The notes below the pieces were generated by a model. The model did not search any database. It saw only the letters and a list, made by a program, of their open reading frames with translations, and was not told where the DNA came from. From Bordetella genomosp. 1 (GTDB lineage Bacteria > Pseudomonadota > Gammaproteobacteria > Burkholderiales > Burkholderiaceae_B): a stretch of 64,000 nt of DNA. Both the position numbers and the translations under genes were made by a program. Location: the NCBI RefSeq assembly GCF_002261335.1, contig NZ_NEVL01000003.1, forward strand, positions 124,001 to 188,000, in the 5' to 3' direction. Below are positions 45,142 through 53,708 of this stretch, in pieces (positions within the stretch are counted from its first letter, which is position 1; the number at the start of each line of letters is the position of its first letter).

Positions 45142-45294
45142 ATGGGCACCATACTTCTGATCGTTCTGATTCTGCTCTTGATCGGCGCCTTGCCGAGCTG
45201 GCCGTACAGCTCCGGCTGGGGCTACTACCCGAGCGGCCTGCTGGGCGTAGTGGTCATCGTGCTGCTGGTCCTGGTCCTGATGGGCAGGCTATGA
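45142..45294 (+). CDS. DUF3309 small membrane protein
   Basis: 50 aa: MGTILLIVLILLLIGALPSW, then the family signature PYSSGWGYYPSGLLGVVVIVLLVLVLMG. Two membrane segments around a Trp/Tyr/Gly-rich loop, the DUF3309 hallmark; function unknown, often stress-associated. GAGGAG precedes the ATG. Probably on the sigma-54 transcript from 44826. Confidence 0.88.
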   Translation: MGTILLIVLILLLIGALPSWPYSSGWGYYPSGLLGVVVIVLLVLVLMGRL

Positions 45295-45487
45295 ATTCGG
45301 GCGGCACGCACGCGCGTGCCGCCCACCGTCGCCGTCCGCAGCCTTCGGGCTGCGGGCTGCGTCAGCATCGAGTCGGTTGTGTCGCCACGACATTCGTTTC
45401 GCGCGCAACCAAGGGCGGAGCAGGCAGCCCGCATCGCGCAGCGCGAATGCGCTGGGCGGGTCGGCTGCTTGGGGCAAGTCTCAGGCG

Positions 45488-45808
45488 ATGAGCCAGAGCT
45501 TCCGCCGCCCGATATCGCAGGAACCCCCTTCACTGAATAAGGATTTCGCAATCGTGAGTAAAGGCGTCTGGCGGGACTTCGGGCCGTTTCGTGTGCACTG
45601 CAAGATCATCAACACCCCGAACGGCCGTTATGCCATCGAACTCTGCGTGGAAAAGCCGCAGTCCAAGGGCCTCCCCAGCACGTGGCCATTGCCGCGCAAC
45701 GTGGTATTCGACACGGAAGAAGAGGCGCTGAACCACTCGCGCCTGGTGCTCTCCGCGGTGCTCGACGTGCACCCTATCACCGGCGAACCCAGCTTCGGCC
45801 TGCTGTAG
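45488..45808 (+). CDS. Hypothetical protein, soluble, unknown
   Basis: 106 aa from ATG 45488; a GTG at 45555 would give a shorter 84-aa form starting at SKGVWRDFGPF. A mixed alpha/beta sequence (FGPFRVHCKIINTPNGRYAIELCVEK, NVVFDTEEEALNHSRLVLSAVLDVHP) with no signal peptide. No -24/-12 promoter in front. The last island-side gene before the repeat cluster. No family recognised. Confidence 0.6.
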   Translation: MSQSFRRPISQEPPSLNKDFAIVSKGVWRDFGPFRVHCKIINTPNGRYAIELCVEKPQSKGLPSTWPLPRNVVFDTEEEALNHSRLVLSAVLDVHPITGEPSFGLL

Positions 45809-45880
45809 CGCCCCCGCGGCGCCCCGCCACCGTCCGCGCGACCCAGCGCCGTCCGCGCGAACCAGGGCGTCACCGCGAAC

Positions 45881-46158
45881 AAAGGTGTCAGACTACATTT
45901 TTCGTAGCGGCGTTGGCCCCGAAAAAGGAGTCAGACTGCATTTTTTCGCGGCCGCGTAGCCCCACGAAAAGGTGTCAGACTGCATTTTCCGCAGCCGCGT
46001 CGGCCCAAACAAAGGTGTCAGACTGCATTTTTCCGGAAACGAGCCGGACGAAAAATGCAGTCTGACACCTTTTTTCTGCGTGTTCCCGTCGGGATAAATG
46101 CAGTCTGACACCTTTGTTCCGCATGCACGCCGCCTGATAAATGCAGTATGACACCTTT
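45881..46158. repeat. Repeat cluster 1: seven copies of a 20-bp interspersed repeat
   Basis: Unit AAAGGTGTCAGACTGCATTT. Plus-oriented copies start at 45881, 45924, 45968 and 46011. Minus-oriented copies start at 46053, 46096 and 46139. Spacing is about 43 bp throughout, with variable GC-rich spacers, so the cluster is a large inverted arrangement centred near 46040. A few copies have one mismatch (45881, 45924, 46139). The region 45809-46267 holds no supported gene. Confidence 0.9.
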
Positions 46159-46213
46159 GTTGGAGGAGGCGGCGTCATGCCGTGCGCGGACGCGGTGGAG
46201 GACTTGCCAAAAC

Positions 46214-46254
46214 ATATCTTAAGATATATCGTACGATCTATATCGTAAGACATA
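46214..46254. promoter_or_regulatory. Palindromic operator of the PadR gene
   Basis: The perfect palindrome ATATCTTAAGATAT (46214-46227), then ATCGTACGAT (46228-46237) and a third half-site TATCGTAAGACATA. It is AT-rich in a GC-rich genome and ends 13 bp before the PadR ATG. Probably autoregulated by the PadR protein. Confidence 0.7.
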
Positions 46255-46267
46255 GGTAGGTCAGCAC

Positions 46268-47098
46268 ATGCACTTTCTCGCTGCATTCATGCGCGCCATG
46301 GGGCGCAATGCCGTCGTTCCCGGGGATGCCGGGGCGGGCCGACCGCGGCATGCGCACGCCGGGCATGAGGGGCGCCGGCAGCATGGCTGCACGCCCGCGC
46401 ATGCTCGGCGCCACTGCGCGGCGGGCGGGCCGGAGCGCGGTCATGGCGACCACGGCGACCACGGCGGTCGCGGCGGACACGGCGACCACGGCGGTCGCGG
46501 CGGTCATGGCCGTGGCGGGCGGGGGAGTGACGGCGACAGCTGGAACCGCGGCCGCAAGTTTTCCTCCGACGACCTCCAACTGATGGTGCTGGCGCTGCTC
46601 GAGGCGGGCGCGAGCCACGGCTACGAGCTCATCAAGGCGCTGGGCGAGCGCAGCCAGGGGTACTACACGCCTAGCCCCGGCATGATCTATCCCACGCTGA
46701 CCTACATCGAGGAGGCCGGCTACGCCACCGCGCAGGCCGAGGGCAGCCGCAAGCGGTACGCGCTCACGCCGACCGGCTCGGCACACCTCGAGACCCAGCG
46801 CGATCAGGTGGAACTGCTGTTTGCCAAGCTCGCGCACATCGGCCGCAAGATGGCCTGGATCCAGCGTGCCATGCAGTCGGAGCCGCCCGTGCTCGACGCG
46901 GACGGCGCCGACGTCGCGACCGGCTGGACGCCCGAGTTCGTGGCCGCGCGCGCTGCGCTGCGTGAGGCCTTGGTTCGGCGCGGCGGGGCGCCCGCCGGCG
47001 AGCAGCGTCGCATCGCGGCCATCCTCGAACGCGCCACCCGCGCGATCCTCGAACAGGACGGCGGCGAGGCCGCTGTGGCCGCGGCCAAGGGCGCGTGA
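46268..47098 (+). CDS. PadR-family transcriptional regulator with a Gly/His-rich N-terminus
   Basis: 276 aa. Residues 30-95 are rich in Gly, His and Arg (HGDHGDHGGRGGHGDHGGRGG), a likely metal-binding tail. The PadR winged helix spans residues 100-175 (LQLMVLALLEAGASHGYELIKALGERSQGYYTPSPGMIYPTLTYIEEAGYATAQAEGSRKRYALTPTG), with a C-terminal dimerisation helix. A palindromic operator lies just upstream. The siderophore-interacting protein gene follows at 54 bp, so an iron-related role (as in NffR/YqjI of E. coli) is likely. Confidence 0.9.
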   Translation: MHFLAAFMRAMGRNAVVPGDAGAGRPRHAHAGHEGRRQHGCTPAHARRHCAAGGPERGHGDHGDHGGRGGHGDHGGRGGHGRGGRGSDGDSWNRGRKFSSDDLQLMVLALLEAGASHGYELIKALGERSQGYYTPSPGMIYPTLTYIEEAGYATAQAEGSRKRYALTPTGSAHLETQRDQVELLFAKLAHIGRKMAWIQRAMQSEPPVLDADGADVATGWTPEFVAARAALREALVRRGGAPAGEQRRIAAILERATRAILEQDGGEAAVAAAKGA

Positions 47099-47152
47099 TG
47101 CGCGTCTGTCCTCCGCCCGCCGCGGCGGGCCTATTGCAACCTGGAATTTCGC

Positions 47153-47971
47153 ATGACTGACATCTCTCAACGTCCCGATCTCGCCGTCGAACGCGTGCGC
47201 CACGCCCTCAAGCTGCGCCAGTTGCGCGTGCAACGGGTCGAGTCGCTTACGCCGCACCTGTTGCGCGTCACCCTGACCGGCGAAGACCTGGACGACTTCG
47301 TTTCCGCTTCCTTCGACGACCACGTCAAGGTCTTCCTGCCCGCCGCACCCGGTCTGCCCGCGGTGCTGCCCACGCTGGGCGAGCAGGGCGTGATCCCACC
47401 GGCCGACGGCCAGAAGCCACTGGCGCGCGACTACACGCCGCGCCGCTTCGACCGCGCCCGGCGCGAGCTCGACATCGACTTCGTCATCCATGCCAGCGGG
47501 CCCGCCACCACCTGGGCCGCCGCCGCGCAGCCCGGCGACGCGCTCGCCATCGGCGGCCCGCGCGGCTCCTTCGTCGTGCCGACCGCCTTCGACTGGCACC
47601 TGCTGATCGGCGACGACAGCGCGCTGCCCGCCATCGCACGGCGCCTCGAGGAGTTGCCGGCCGGCGTCAAGGCCATCGCCGTGATCGAGGTGACCGACGC
47701 GCAGGCCGTGTTGCCGCTTGCGAGCCGCGCCGACACCCGCATCGTCTGGCTGCATCGCAACGGCGCCGCGCAATCCGGGCTGCCCGACGCGGTCGCGGGA
47801 CTGACGCTGCCCGAAGGTGAAGGCTATGCCTGGGCGGCCGCCGAATCCGCCGTCGCGCGCGACGTGCGCCGCGTGCTGGTCGAGCGCCACGGTCTCGACA
47901 AGAAGCGCATCCGCGCATCGAGCTATTGGAAGCAGGGCGCGGCCGGTGTGCACGAATCGATAGATGAATGA
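47153..47971 (+). CDS. Siderophore-interacting protein (FAD ferric-siderophore reductase, YqjH type)
   Basis: 272 aa. FAD-binding beta-barrel with the RxYTxR motif in ARDYTPRRFD (near residue 93), then GPATTWAAAAQPGDALAIGGPRGSFVVP and the NAD(P)H-binding half LIGDDSALPAIARRLEELP ... YAWAAAESAVARDVRRVL. It reduces ferric siderophores in the cytoplasm. In E. coli YqjI (PadR, Gly/His-rich N-terminus, nickel-responsive) controls yqjH; the gene pair here has the same design. Confidence 0.92.
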   Translation: MTDISQRPDLAVERVRHALKLRQLRVQRVESLTPHLLRVTLTGEDLDDFVSASFDDHVKVFLPAAPGLPAVLPTLGEQGVIPPADGQKPLARDYTPRRFDRARRELDIDFVIHASGPATTWAAAAQPGDALAIGGPRGSFVVPTAFDWHLLIGDDSALPAIARRLEELPAGVKAIAVIEVTDAQAVLPLASRADTRIVWLHRNGAAQSGLPDAVAGLTLPEGEGYAWAAAESAVARDVRRVLVERHGLDKKRIRASSYWKQGAAGVHESIDE

Positions 47972-48123
47972 AAGCCGACCGGGGGGCGCGCCACGCGCTG
48001 TCGCGGCGCGGACCGATAGCTTGCAGTCGACTTGATCGGGCGCAAAGGGTTTTCGGGCCCGGCGCGCTACCGTAGTATCAAGAGGTGCGGACCGGCGGGG
48101 TCCGCCCCATCAAGGAGACCGAT

Positions 48124-48561
48124 ATGTACAAGCACATCCTCATCCCCACCGATGGTTCCGATCTGGCAGAACGCGCCGTCGACCAGGGGCTCGCACTTGC
48201 GCAGCAGCTGGGCGCCCGGGTCACGCTGGTCAGCGTCATCCAGCCGCTGCATCCGCCCGGCGGAGAGTCGGTCCAGCTGCGCGCCACGCTGGCCGAGTAC
48301 GACAACGAGCAGCGCAGGCAGACCGAAAGCTGGCTCGCCCAGGCCGGCCAACGCGCCCAGAGCTCCGGTGTTCCGTGCGAAGTCGTCGCGCTCACGGCGA
48401 TGAGCCCCGCCGAAGCCATCGTCAAGACGGCCCGCGAACGCCAGTGCGATCTCATCGCCATCGCCTCGCATGGCCGCAGCGGCCTGGGCGCCGTGCTGTT
48501 GGGCAGCGTCACGCAGAAGGTGCTGGCCAACATCGACCTGCCGGTGCTGGTCTACCGCTAA
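48124..48561 (+). CDS. Universal stress protein A family
   Basis: 145 aa, single Usp domain: MYKHILIPTDGSDLAERAVD and the ATP-binding loop ASHGRSGLGAVLLGSVTQKVL (G-2x-G-9x-GS) intact, so the ATP-binding subclass. AAGGAG precedes the ATG. No exact -24/-12 element upstream: GGACCGATAGCTTGC at 48010 has spacing one base too long. Terminator 23 bp after the stop. Confidence 0.94.
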   Translation: MYKHILIPTDGSDLAERAVDQGLALAQQLGARVTLVSVIQPLHPPGGESVQLRATLAEYDNEQRRQTESWLAQAGQRAQSSGVPCEVVALTAMSPAEAIVKTARERQCDLIAIASHGRSGLGAVLLGSVTQKVLANIDLPVLVYR

Positions 48562-48583
48562 GTCCGCCACCCCCGGCATTCCC

Positions 48584-48610
48584 ACGGCCCCCCAGCGGGG
48601 CCGTTTTCAT
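48584..48610 (+). terminator. Rho-independent terminator
   Basis: An 8-bp stem ACGGCCCC/GGGGCCGT, 5-nt loop and TTTTCATT tail. Confidence 0.85.
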
Positions 48611-48648
48611 TGTGCCGCCCACTCCCGCGCGTCCGGTCCCCACCCCGA

Positions 48649-48754
48649 AAAGGTGTCAGACTGCATTTTCCGCTGCAGCATCAGCCCCAACAAAGGTGTC
48701 AGACTGCATTTATCGACGCCACGTCCCGACAAACAAAGGTGTCAGACTGCATTT
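48649..48754 (+). repeat. Repeat cluster 2: three copies of the 20-bp repeat
   Basis: Exact plus-oriented copies start at 48649, 48692 and 48735, again 43 bp apart, between the Usp terminator and the rlmN-like gene. Confidence 0.9.
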
Positions 48755-48857
48755 TTTCGTACACGCCGCCCGGTCATGGTGACGGCGCGACCGGCGCGAG
48801 CGCTGCCGGCAGCACCCGGCGGCGGCCGGGTCCGCAGTCCGGTAAAATCCGGTCCCC

Positions 48858-49922
48858 ATGCGCTTCTCTGACTTCGACCAACGCCTCGCCACCTTTGGCG
48901 CCCGGCCCGTACACCGCGGCCGGGTGGCGCGCGTCTGGCTGGACGGAAAGCCTCTCGACACCGGTACGCGCCGGCGCCAGGCGGAGGATTTCCTGCCCCT
49001 GGCCCTGCGCGACGCGCTTCCTGCCCTGACGGCGGAGCTCGATGGCCTGGCGCGGGTGCGCGCCGAGCACACGGGTCACGACGGCTCCCGGCTGTTGGTC
49101 GAGCTTGCCGACGGGCAGATGGTGGAAAGCGTGCTCCTGCCACGCGACGGGCTCTGTGTGTCGACCCAGGTCGGCTGTGCGGTTGGTTGCCGTTTCTGTA
49201 TGACCGGCAAGAGCGGCCTGATCCGTCAGGTCTCCAGCATGGAAATCCTTGCCCAGGTCGTGCTGGCGCGCCGGCAGCGGCCGGTGAAAAAGGTCGTGTT
49301 CATGGGCATGGGGGAGCCGGCCCACAATCTCGAGAATGTGCTCGAGGCAATCGATCTGCTCGGCACAGAAGGCAACATCGGCCACAAGAACCTCGTGTTC
49401 TCCACGGTGGGCGATCCGCGCGTGTTCGACGCGCTGCCGCGCCAACGCGTGAAACCCGCGCTGGCCCTGTCGCTGCACACCACCAAGGCCGAGCTGCGCG
49501 AGCATCTGCTGCCGCGCGCCCCGAAGATCGCGCCCGAGGATCTGGTCGAAATGGGCGAGCAGTATGCGCGGGACAGTGGCTACCCGATCCAGTACCAGTG
49601 GACCTTGCTGAAAGGCGTGAATGACGGCAACGACGAACTCGACGCCGTGCTGCGCCTGCTCAAAGGCAAATATTGCGTGCTCAACGTGATTCCGTTCAAT
49701 ACGCTGGAAGGGGGCGGCTACGAACGCCCCGAGCCCGATCGAATCCGTGAGATCGTCAGCTACGTGCACAGCCGCGGCGTGCTGGTGAAGGTGAGAAACA
49801 GCGCCGGTCAGGACGTGGACGCCGGCTGTGGGCAGCTGCGCGCCCGCGCCGTGGGCTCGGAACAGGTGGTCCAGCTGCGACGCACGCGCAGCGCCACGGC
49901 CGACGCAGCGCAGGCCCGGTAG
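48858..49922 (+). CDS. RlmN-family radical SAM RNA methyltransferase
   Basis: 354 aa. The radical SAM cluster CAVGCRFC follows CVSTQVG near residue 105, with VVFMGMGEPAHNLENVLEAI, ALSLHTTKAELREHLLP, and a second catalytic Cys in DVDAGCGQLR near residue 335. Both methyl-transfer cysteines of RlmN/Cfr are thus present. RlmN methylates A2503 of 23S rRNA and A37 of some tRNAs. The first 60 residues are shorter and unlike canonical RlmN, and the usual neighbours (ndk, hisS) are missing, so it may be a second copy. Confidence 0.85.
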   Translation: MRFSDFDQRLATFGARPVHRGRVARVWLDGKPLDTGTRRRQAEDFLPLALRDALPALTAELDGLARVRAEHTGHDGSRLLVELADGQMVESVLLPRDGLCVSTQVGCAVGCRFCMTGKSGLIRQVSSMEILAQVVLARRQRPVKKVVFMGMGEPAHNLENVLEAIDLLGTEGNIGHKNLVFSTVGDPRVFDALPRQRVKPALALSLHTTKAELREHLLPRAPKIAPEDLVEMGEQYARDSGYPIQYQWTLLKGVNDGNDELDAVLRLLKGKYCVLNVIPFNTLEGGGYERPEPDRIREIVSYVHSRGVLVKVRNSAGQDVDAGCGQLRARAVGSEQVVQLRRTRSATADAAQAR

Positions 49923-50499
49923 GCCGCGCAAGCCGGCTACACGACTGGCGCGCGCATCCGTTGCGGGCGCAACCACACCGCTTCACTCAGGCCATTTCCC
50001 ATCGCTGTGCCCCCACAGCCTACGTGACTGTATCTCTGCCGCGCCGCGTGCCGCAGGGGCGGGCGCGGCATGCTTCCCTATCTTTCGTTAGAATCGGCGT
50101 TCCCCGGCCTGTGAATGGACCTGCACGACGCGCATTGCGTCGTGAGAAGCGCGCCGGTCGGGCGCTCGATGCGCGCGCATGCAATCCGTGCGGGTGGCGG
50201 CCATCACGCGTGTTTGCTGCTCCCGTGCCATCTCCAGCGACAAGTCGTGCGAGTGTTCCGTTGCGCGCGCAACCGTGGGGAAGCTCGCCTTCCGCGTGCC
50301 CGGCACGGCAGGCTGTTGCCAGCCGTCCGGCACGCGCCGACGCCCGGTTTTCCCGCAAGTCGGTCGGGGTTTCCGGCTCCGCAAGACACGAATGCGCCAC
50401 CTCGCGCGTCGCGGCAACACGACGCTGCGGGCGCATTGCCTCATCAATTCGCTGGCCGCCGTGCGCCAGCGCCAGCACGAAACAGGGAGAACCTGCTGT
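49923..50499. other. 577-bp intergenic region
   Basis: No gene supported. TTCGTTAGAATC near 50083-50094 contains a fair -10-like TAGAAT, and AACAGGGAGAACC (50481-50493) is the ribosome site of the following gene. Open frames here lack start signals. Nothing else recognised. Confidence 0.4.
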
Positions 50500-51762
50500 A
50501 TGAGTTTTACCCAACCCAGCCTGTGGTATCGCTTGCGCCGTCCGGTGGTCGCGTTGATTCTCGGCCTGCTGCCATTCTGGCTGTTTCTCGGCACGTCGCA
50601 ACAGACGACGGTGAACGGTCGGGTGGTGCAGGACACCAGCTTCAACATCCTGGGCTTGATACTCGCGATCGCGGGCCTGGTCATGGCGGTGAAGATGCTG
50701 ATCAAGGATGGCGCTTATGGGGAACCGCAGCGTTGGTGGTTGCGCAGCGTGCTGGCGGTGCTGGCCGCGGCGCTGTGCATCTTCCAGATCGGCCAGACAT
50801 CGGGCTTCTACAAGGTGGAGCTGGGCCGCGAATTCGTGGAACTGAAGACGCGTCTGTTCGGCCCGTCCGAGCCGGGCGCCCGCTCGCTTGCGCCCGAACT
50901 CGACAAGGCGTCGCGTGCCCGCGTCGAGCAGCGCGCGGCGTCGGTCGATCAGGTCGTCTTGCGCGACGACATCGCCACCTCGGTCGCCCGTATCTACGCC
51001 AATGGCACGTTGTTCAACCTCTACGCGGCGGCCTGCGACGATCCGGGTCGGCGCTTCCGTTTCGAGGAGGCGCCCACGCTGCTGGGCGACGACGATCGTG
51101 CCTTCATCGAGAAATCGAAGTCGCTGGCCGAACAGAACGCGTCGGATCGCATCGACTGCACCAGCCCGTCCACCCGGGAGTTCATGCGCGACTGGCTGGC
51201 TGACGACGTGCACCGCGACCGGGCGGCGCTCGCGCTGCAGGTCGAGGCCTATCGCAAGCGGTTCGGCGACACGCCTGTCGAGGAGGTCAAGCAAGCGCTG
51301 AGCTCCAAGGACGTGCCCGCGCGGCTGGGTGACACGCTGGAGGCGGTGCAGACGGGCTTCACCACTCCGCGTGTGCCGGTGCCCGTGGGCAATGCCGGGG
51401 AGAGCAAGCTCGATTTTCCTGAGCAGGGTATCGACATCAGGTTCGATGCGGAGAACCGCGTGAAGGCCATCACCGTGCGCGCGCCGTTCGCGGGTCGATT
51501 CGTGGGCTTGAAGATCGGTGACAGCCGCCGCACGGTCAATCGCGTGATTGGCGGCGCGTGGATCAACGTGCGTTTTCCCTACGACAATAAGTCAGCCGCG
51601 CTGGACATCGACGTGCGCCGGAAAGTGCTGCCAACGGACTATCAGTGGCTCGATACGCGCGCCGGCAGCGACAAGACGGAGCTGACCCTGGCCGGCCCGG
51701 TCTACGCCAGCTACGTGGACGAGATCACGTTGTCGATGCCGCAGCCGCCGCGCTCGAACTGA
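50500..51762 (+). CDS. Membrane-anchored protein of unknown function
   Basis: 420 aa from the ATG at 50500; the open frame extends further upstream but its composition changes and GGGAG lies 11 nt before this ATG. Three membrane segments at the N-terminus (VVALILGLLPFWLFLGT, FNILGLILAIAGLVMAVKMLI, WLRSVLAVLAAALCIFQIG), then a long soluble, probably periplasmic part with regular helical stretches (residues 110-290) and a beta-rich end (KVLPTDYQWLDTRAGSDKTELTLAGPVYASYVDEITL). No family recognised. Confidence 0.75.
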   Translation: MSFTQPSLWYRLRRPVVALILGLLPFWLFLGTSQQTTVNGRVVQDTSFNILGLILAIAGLVMAVKMLIKDGAYGEPQRWWLRSVLAVLAAALCIFQIGQTSGFYKVELGREFVELKTRLFGPSEPGARSLAPELDKASRARVEQRAASVDQVVLRDDIATSVARIYANGTLFNLYAAACDDPGRRFRFEEAPTLLGDDDRAFIEKSKSLAEQNASDRIDCTSPSTREFMRDWLADDVHRDRAALALQVEAYRKRFGDTPVEEVKQALSSKDVPARLGDTLEAVQTGFTTPRVPVPVGNAGESKLDFPEQGIDIRFDAENRVKAITVRAPFAGRFVGLKIGDSRRTVNRVIGGAWINVRFPYDNKSAALDIDVRRKVLPTDYQWLDTRAGSDKTELTLAGPVYASYVDEITLSMPQPPRSN

Positions 51763-51891
51763 AGGCCGGGCCGGGCGCTGTCCTCGCCAGGATGGCGCGT
51801 GCGCCGGCCTCGCTCCGGCAGGCTCGACGATGCCGGCCGCAACCTGCGAGACCGTGCGGTGCGCGCGGCTGGGCCGGCGCCCGCGCTTTCT

Positions 51892-52572
51892 TTATGCGGT
51901 CTGCTCAGCGAGCATCACCAGCGTTTGCTGCGGCAGGACCTCGTCTTGCGTGATCTCGAACGGCAGCGACACCGAGCGCCACACGCCGTGCGGCAGCGCC
52001 GCGCGGCAGAAGTAGGCCATGCTGCCGCGGCCGACCAATGAGCCTTCGTGCTTGCCCTGCTGATCGAGCAGCGCGGCGCGGGCGCGCACGCAGTCGGCCA
52101 GCTCGCCGGAGGCCGCGTCCCAACCCAGTTCGAGCACGGGCACCAGCATGCGTTCGAGCCCGGTCTTGGGTGCCAGGGCGAGCGTGGCGATGTGCAGCGC
52201 GGGCTTGTCCCAGCGGTCCGACTTGCGCAGCGACACGATCTCGAAACCCGCCGCGCGCGCGGCGCGGATGACGGTGTCGTGCGGCAGCGCCAGCAGGGCG
52301 GCCAGCGCCCAGCCATCGTGGTCGGCCGTGGTCAGCCGGGCGACGCAGCGTCCGGCCCACGCCGACGCATCGCCGCGCCAGGCCTGCCAATACGGCGCCA
52401 ACACATTCTTCAGCGATCCCACCTCGTGCAGCGCGCCGACCAGGTTGATCTGGTGGTCGAGCGATTGCGGTTCGGTGAGCAAGCGGGCCGCGACGGCTTC
52501 CACCGCGTAATGGCCTTTTTCATTGGCGCTGCGGACCAGTTTCTTGAGCTTGGGGCTGAGGTCGGTGCTCAT
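51892..52572 (-). CDS. Hypothetical soluble protein, mostly helical
   Basis: 226 aa, starting MSTDLSPKLKKLVRSANEKG. Helical, with HEAT-like stretches (WAGRCVARLTTADHDGWALAALLALPHDTVIRAARAAG). No signal peptide or recognised motif. GGATGTCCGCC-type weak ribosome region upstream. The repeat cluster 3 lies 85 bp upstream of its start. Family not recognised. Confidence 0.7.
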   Translation of the reverse strand: MSTDLSPKLKKLVRSANEKGHYAVEAVAARLLTEPQSLDHQINLVGALHEVGSLKNVLAPYWQAWRGDASAWAGRCVARLTTADHDGWALAALLALPHDTVIRAARAAGFEIVSLRKSDRWDKPALHIATLALAPKTGLERMLVPVLELGWDAASGELADCVRARAALLDQQGKHEGSLVGRGSMAYFCRAALPHGVWRSVSLPFEITQDEVLPQQTLVMLAEQTA

Positions 52573-52657
52573 CAGGGGCGGACATCCTTACGGCGAAAAC
52601 AGAGGCCGTCGCATGTTGCCACAAGCCGGTCGACCGGCCGGCGGTTCAACACGAAAC

Positions 52658-52720
52658 AAAGGTGTCAGACTGCATTTATCGCGACACGACGACGCGCGGT
52701 AAATGCAGTCTGACACCTTT
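52658..52720. repeat. Repeat cluster 3: inverted pair of the 20-bp repeat
   Basis: A plus copy (52658-52677) and a minus copy (52701-52720) separated by 23 nt, forming a perfect 20-bp inverted repeat that could fold as a long hairpin. It gives the basic mobile-like unit of the family. Part of the 52573-53046 stretch that holds no gene. Confidence 0.9.
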
Positions 52721-52824
52721 TTGACGGTTGCCGCGCAGGGGCGAGCGCGAGGCGGGCGAGGTGCGTTCAGGCGCGAGGCGAAGGCGCCGGCACGGGGGTG
52801 AGAGACGCCCGGAAGAAATGCGAA

Positions 52825-53042
52825 CAAAGGTGTCAGACTACATTTTCAGCGGCGCAGCGAACCCGAGAAAATGCAGTCTGACACCTTTGTTCCGGCGCAC
52901 AGGCGACACGGAAAATGCAGTCTGACACCTTTGTTTGAAAGGGCCGCGTCGGAAAAAATGCAGTCTGACACCTTTGTTTGGAGTCGGGCCGCTGCGAAAA
53001 ATGCAGTCTGACTCCTTTATGAAAATGCAGTCTGACACCTTT
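52825..53042. repeat. Repeat cluster 4: six copies of the 20-bp repeat
   Basis: One plus copy at 52825 (one mismatch), then minus copies starting at 52869, 52913, 52956, 52999 (one mismatch) and 53023. Intervals are 43-44 bp except for the last pair, 24 bp. It ends 5 bp before the stop codon of the lipoprotein gene at 53047. Confidence 0.9.
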
Positions 53043-53046
53043 GTTT

Positions 53047-53493
53047 TCAGCGTTGCAGGCAGGCGGTGAGGGCTTGCTGGAGGCGGGTCATTTCCTTGTC
53101 TACGCCGAGGTCGGCGCAGTAGGCGCCGGCGCCGCGCAGGGAGAGGGCGAGGGTGGACGGTTGGCGGAGCTGGGCGCGCAGGCGGAAGCCGGAGACGTTC
53201 TGGGCGTTGAACTGTTCGGTTTCGAAGATGCCGTTGGCGGCGTCGCGCACCGGGACGCCTTTGTCGACGAGGTAGCCGCCGTCGCTCCGGGCGATGGTTT
53301 CCTGTTCCAGGCAGGCGAAGACTTTTTCGGTGGGCGTGTTTGCCGGAACGGCCAGGGAGGCGACCTTGCCCGGGCCGAAGCCATTGCACGCCGCCGGGGA
53401 GAACGCGCATCCGGCCAGGGTGGCCACGACGGCGAATGCCGCGACCCGCGTTCCATGCCGCCAAAAAGATTGCGCCTTGCACGTACGGTTCAT
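53047..53493 (-). CDS. Small lipoprotein of unknown function
   Basis: 148 aa with a signal sequence and lipobox LAGC (Cys at residue 29: VAAFAVVATLAGCAFSPAAC). The mature part has FETEQFNAQNVSGFRLRAQLRQPSTLALSLRGAGAYCADLG, cysteine pairs likely oxidised in the periplasm, and a helical end. Lipid-anchored in the envelope. No family recognised. Confidence 0.78.
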   Translation of the reverse strand: MNRTCKAQSFWRHGTRVAAFAVVATLAGCAFSPAACNGFGPGKVASLAVPANTPTEKVFACLEQETIARSDGGYLVDKGVPVRDAANGIFETEQFNAQNVSGFRLRAQLRQPSTLALSLRGAGAYCADLGVDKEMTRLQQALTACLQR

Positions 53494-53708
53494 TCGCTGT
53501 CTCCGCTTCAGGATTTTGCGTAGCTTACCCGTGATGGCCCCGATGTCGAAACGGTTGCGGGCGCATCCAAATGCCCACTCCCCGCGTTGACGCGACGGCG
53601 GCGTGAGCCTGCCGCTGCCGCGCTGGGCTGCGTGACCCCGCCGTCAGCGATCCGGAAGCGGCGCTTGCACCCCAAAGGTATGCGCTTCCACATCGCCGAT
53701 ACAGTATA

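Noticed and set aside
45881-46158. Repeat cluster considered as a CRISPR array
   Set aside because: Repeats are 20 bp in both orientations with 23-bp GC-rich spacers, scattered over four loci, and no cas genes; interspersed repeats fit better.
48187-48200. -24/-12-like GGGCTCGCACTTGC inside the universal stress protein gene
   Set aside because: Intragenic, -24 half does not match GGCAY; chance match in GC-rich DNA.
48620-48782. Short peptides such as KVSDCIF and QRCQTAF encoded in the repeats
   Set aside because: They only translate the 20-bp repeat in different frames; no start signals.
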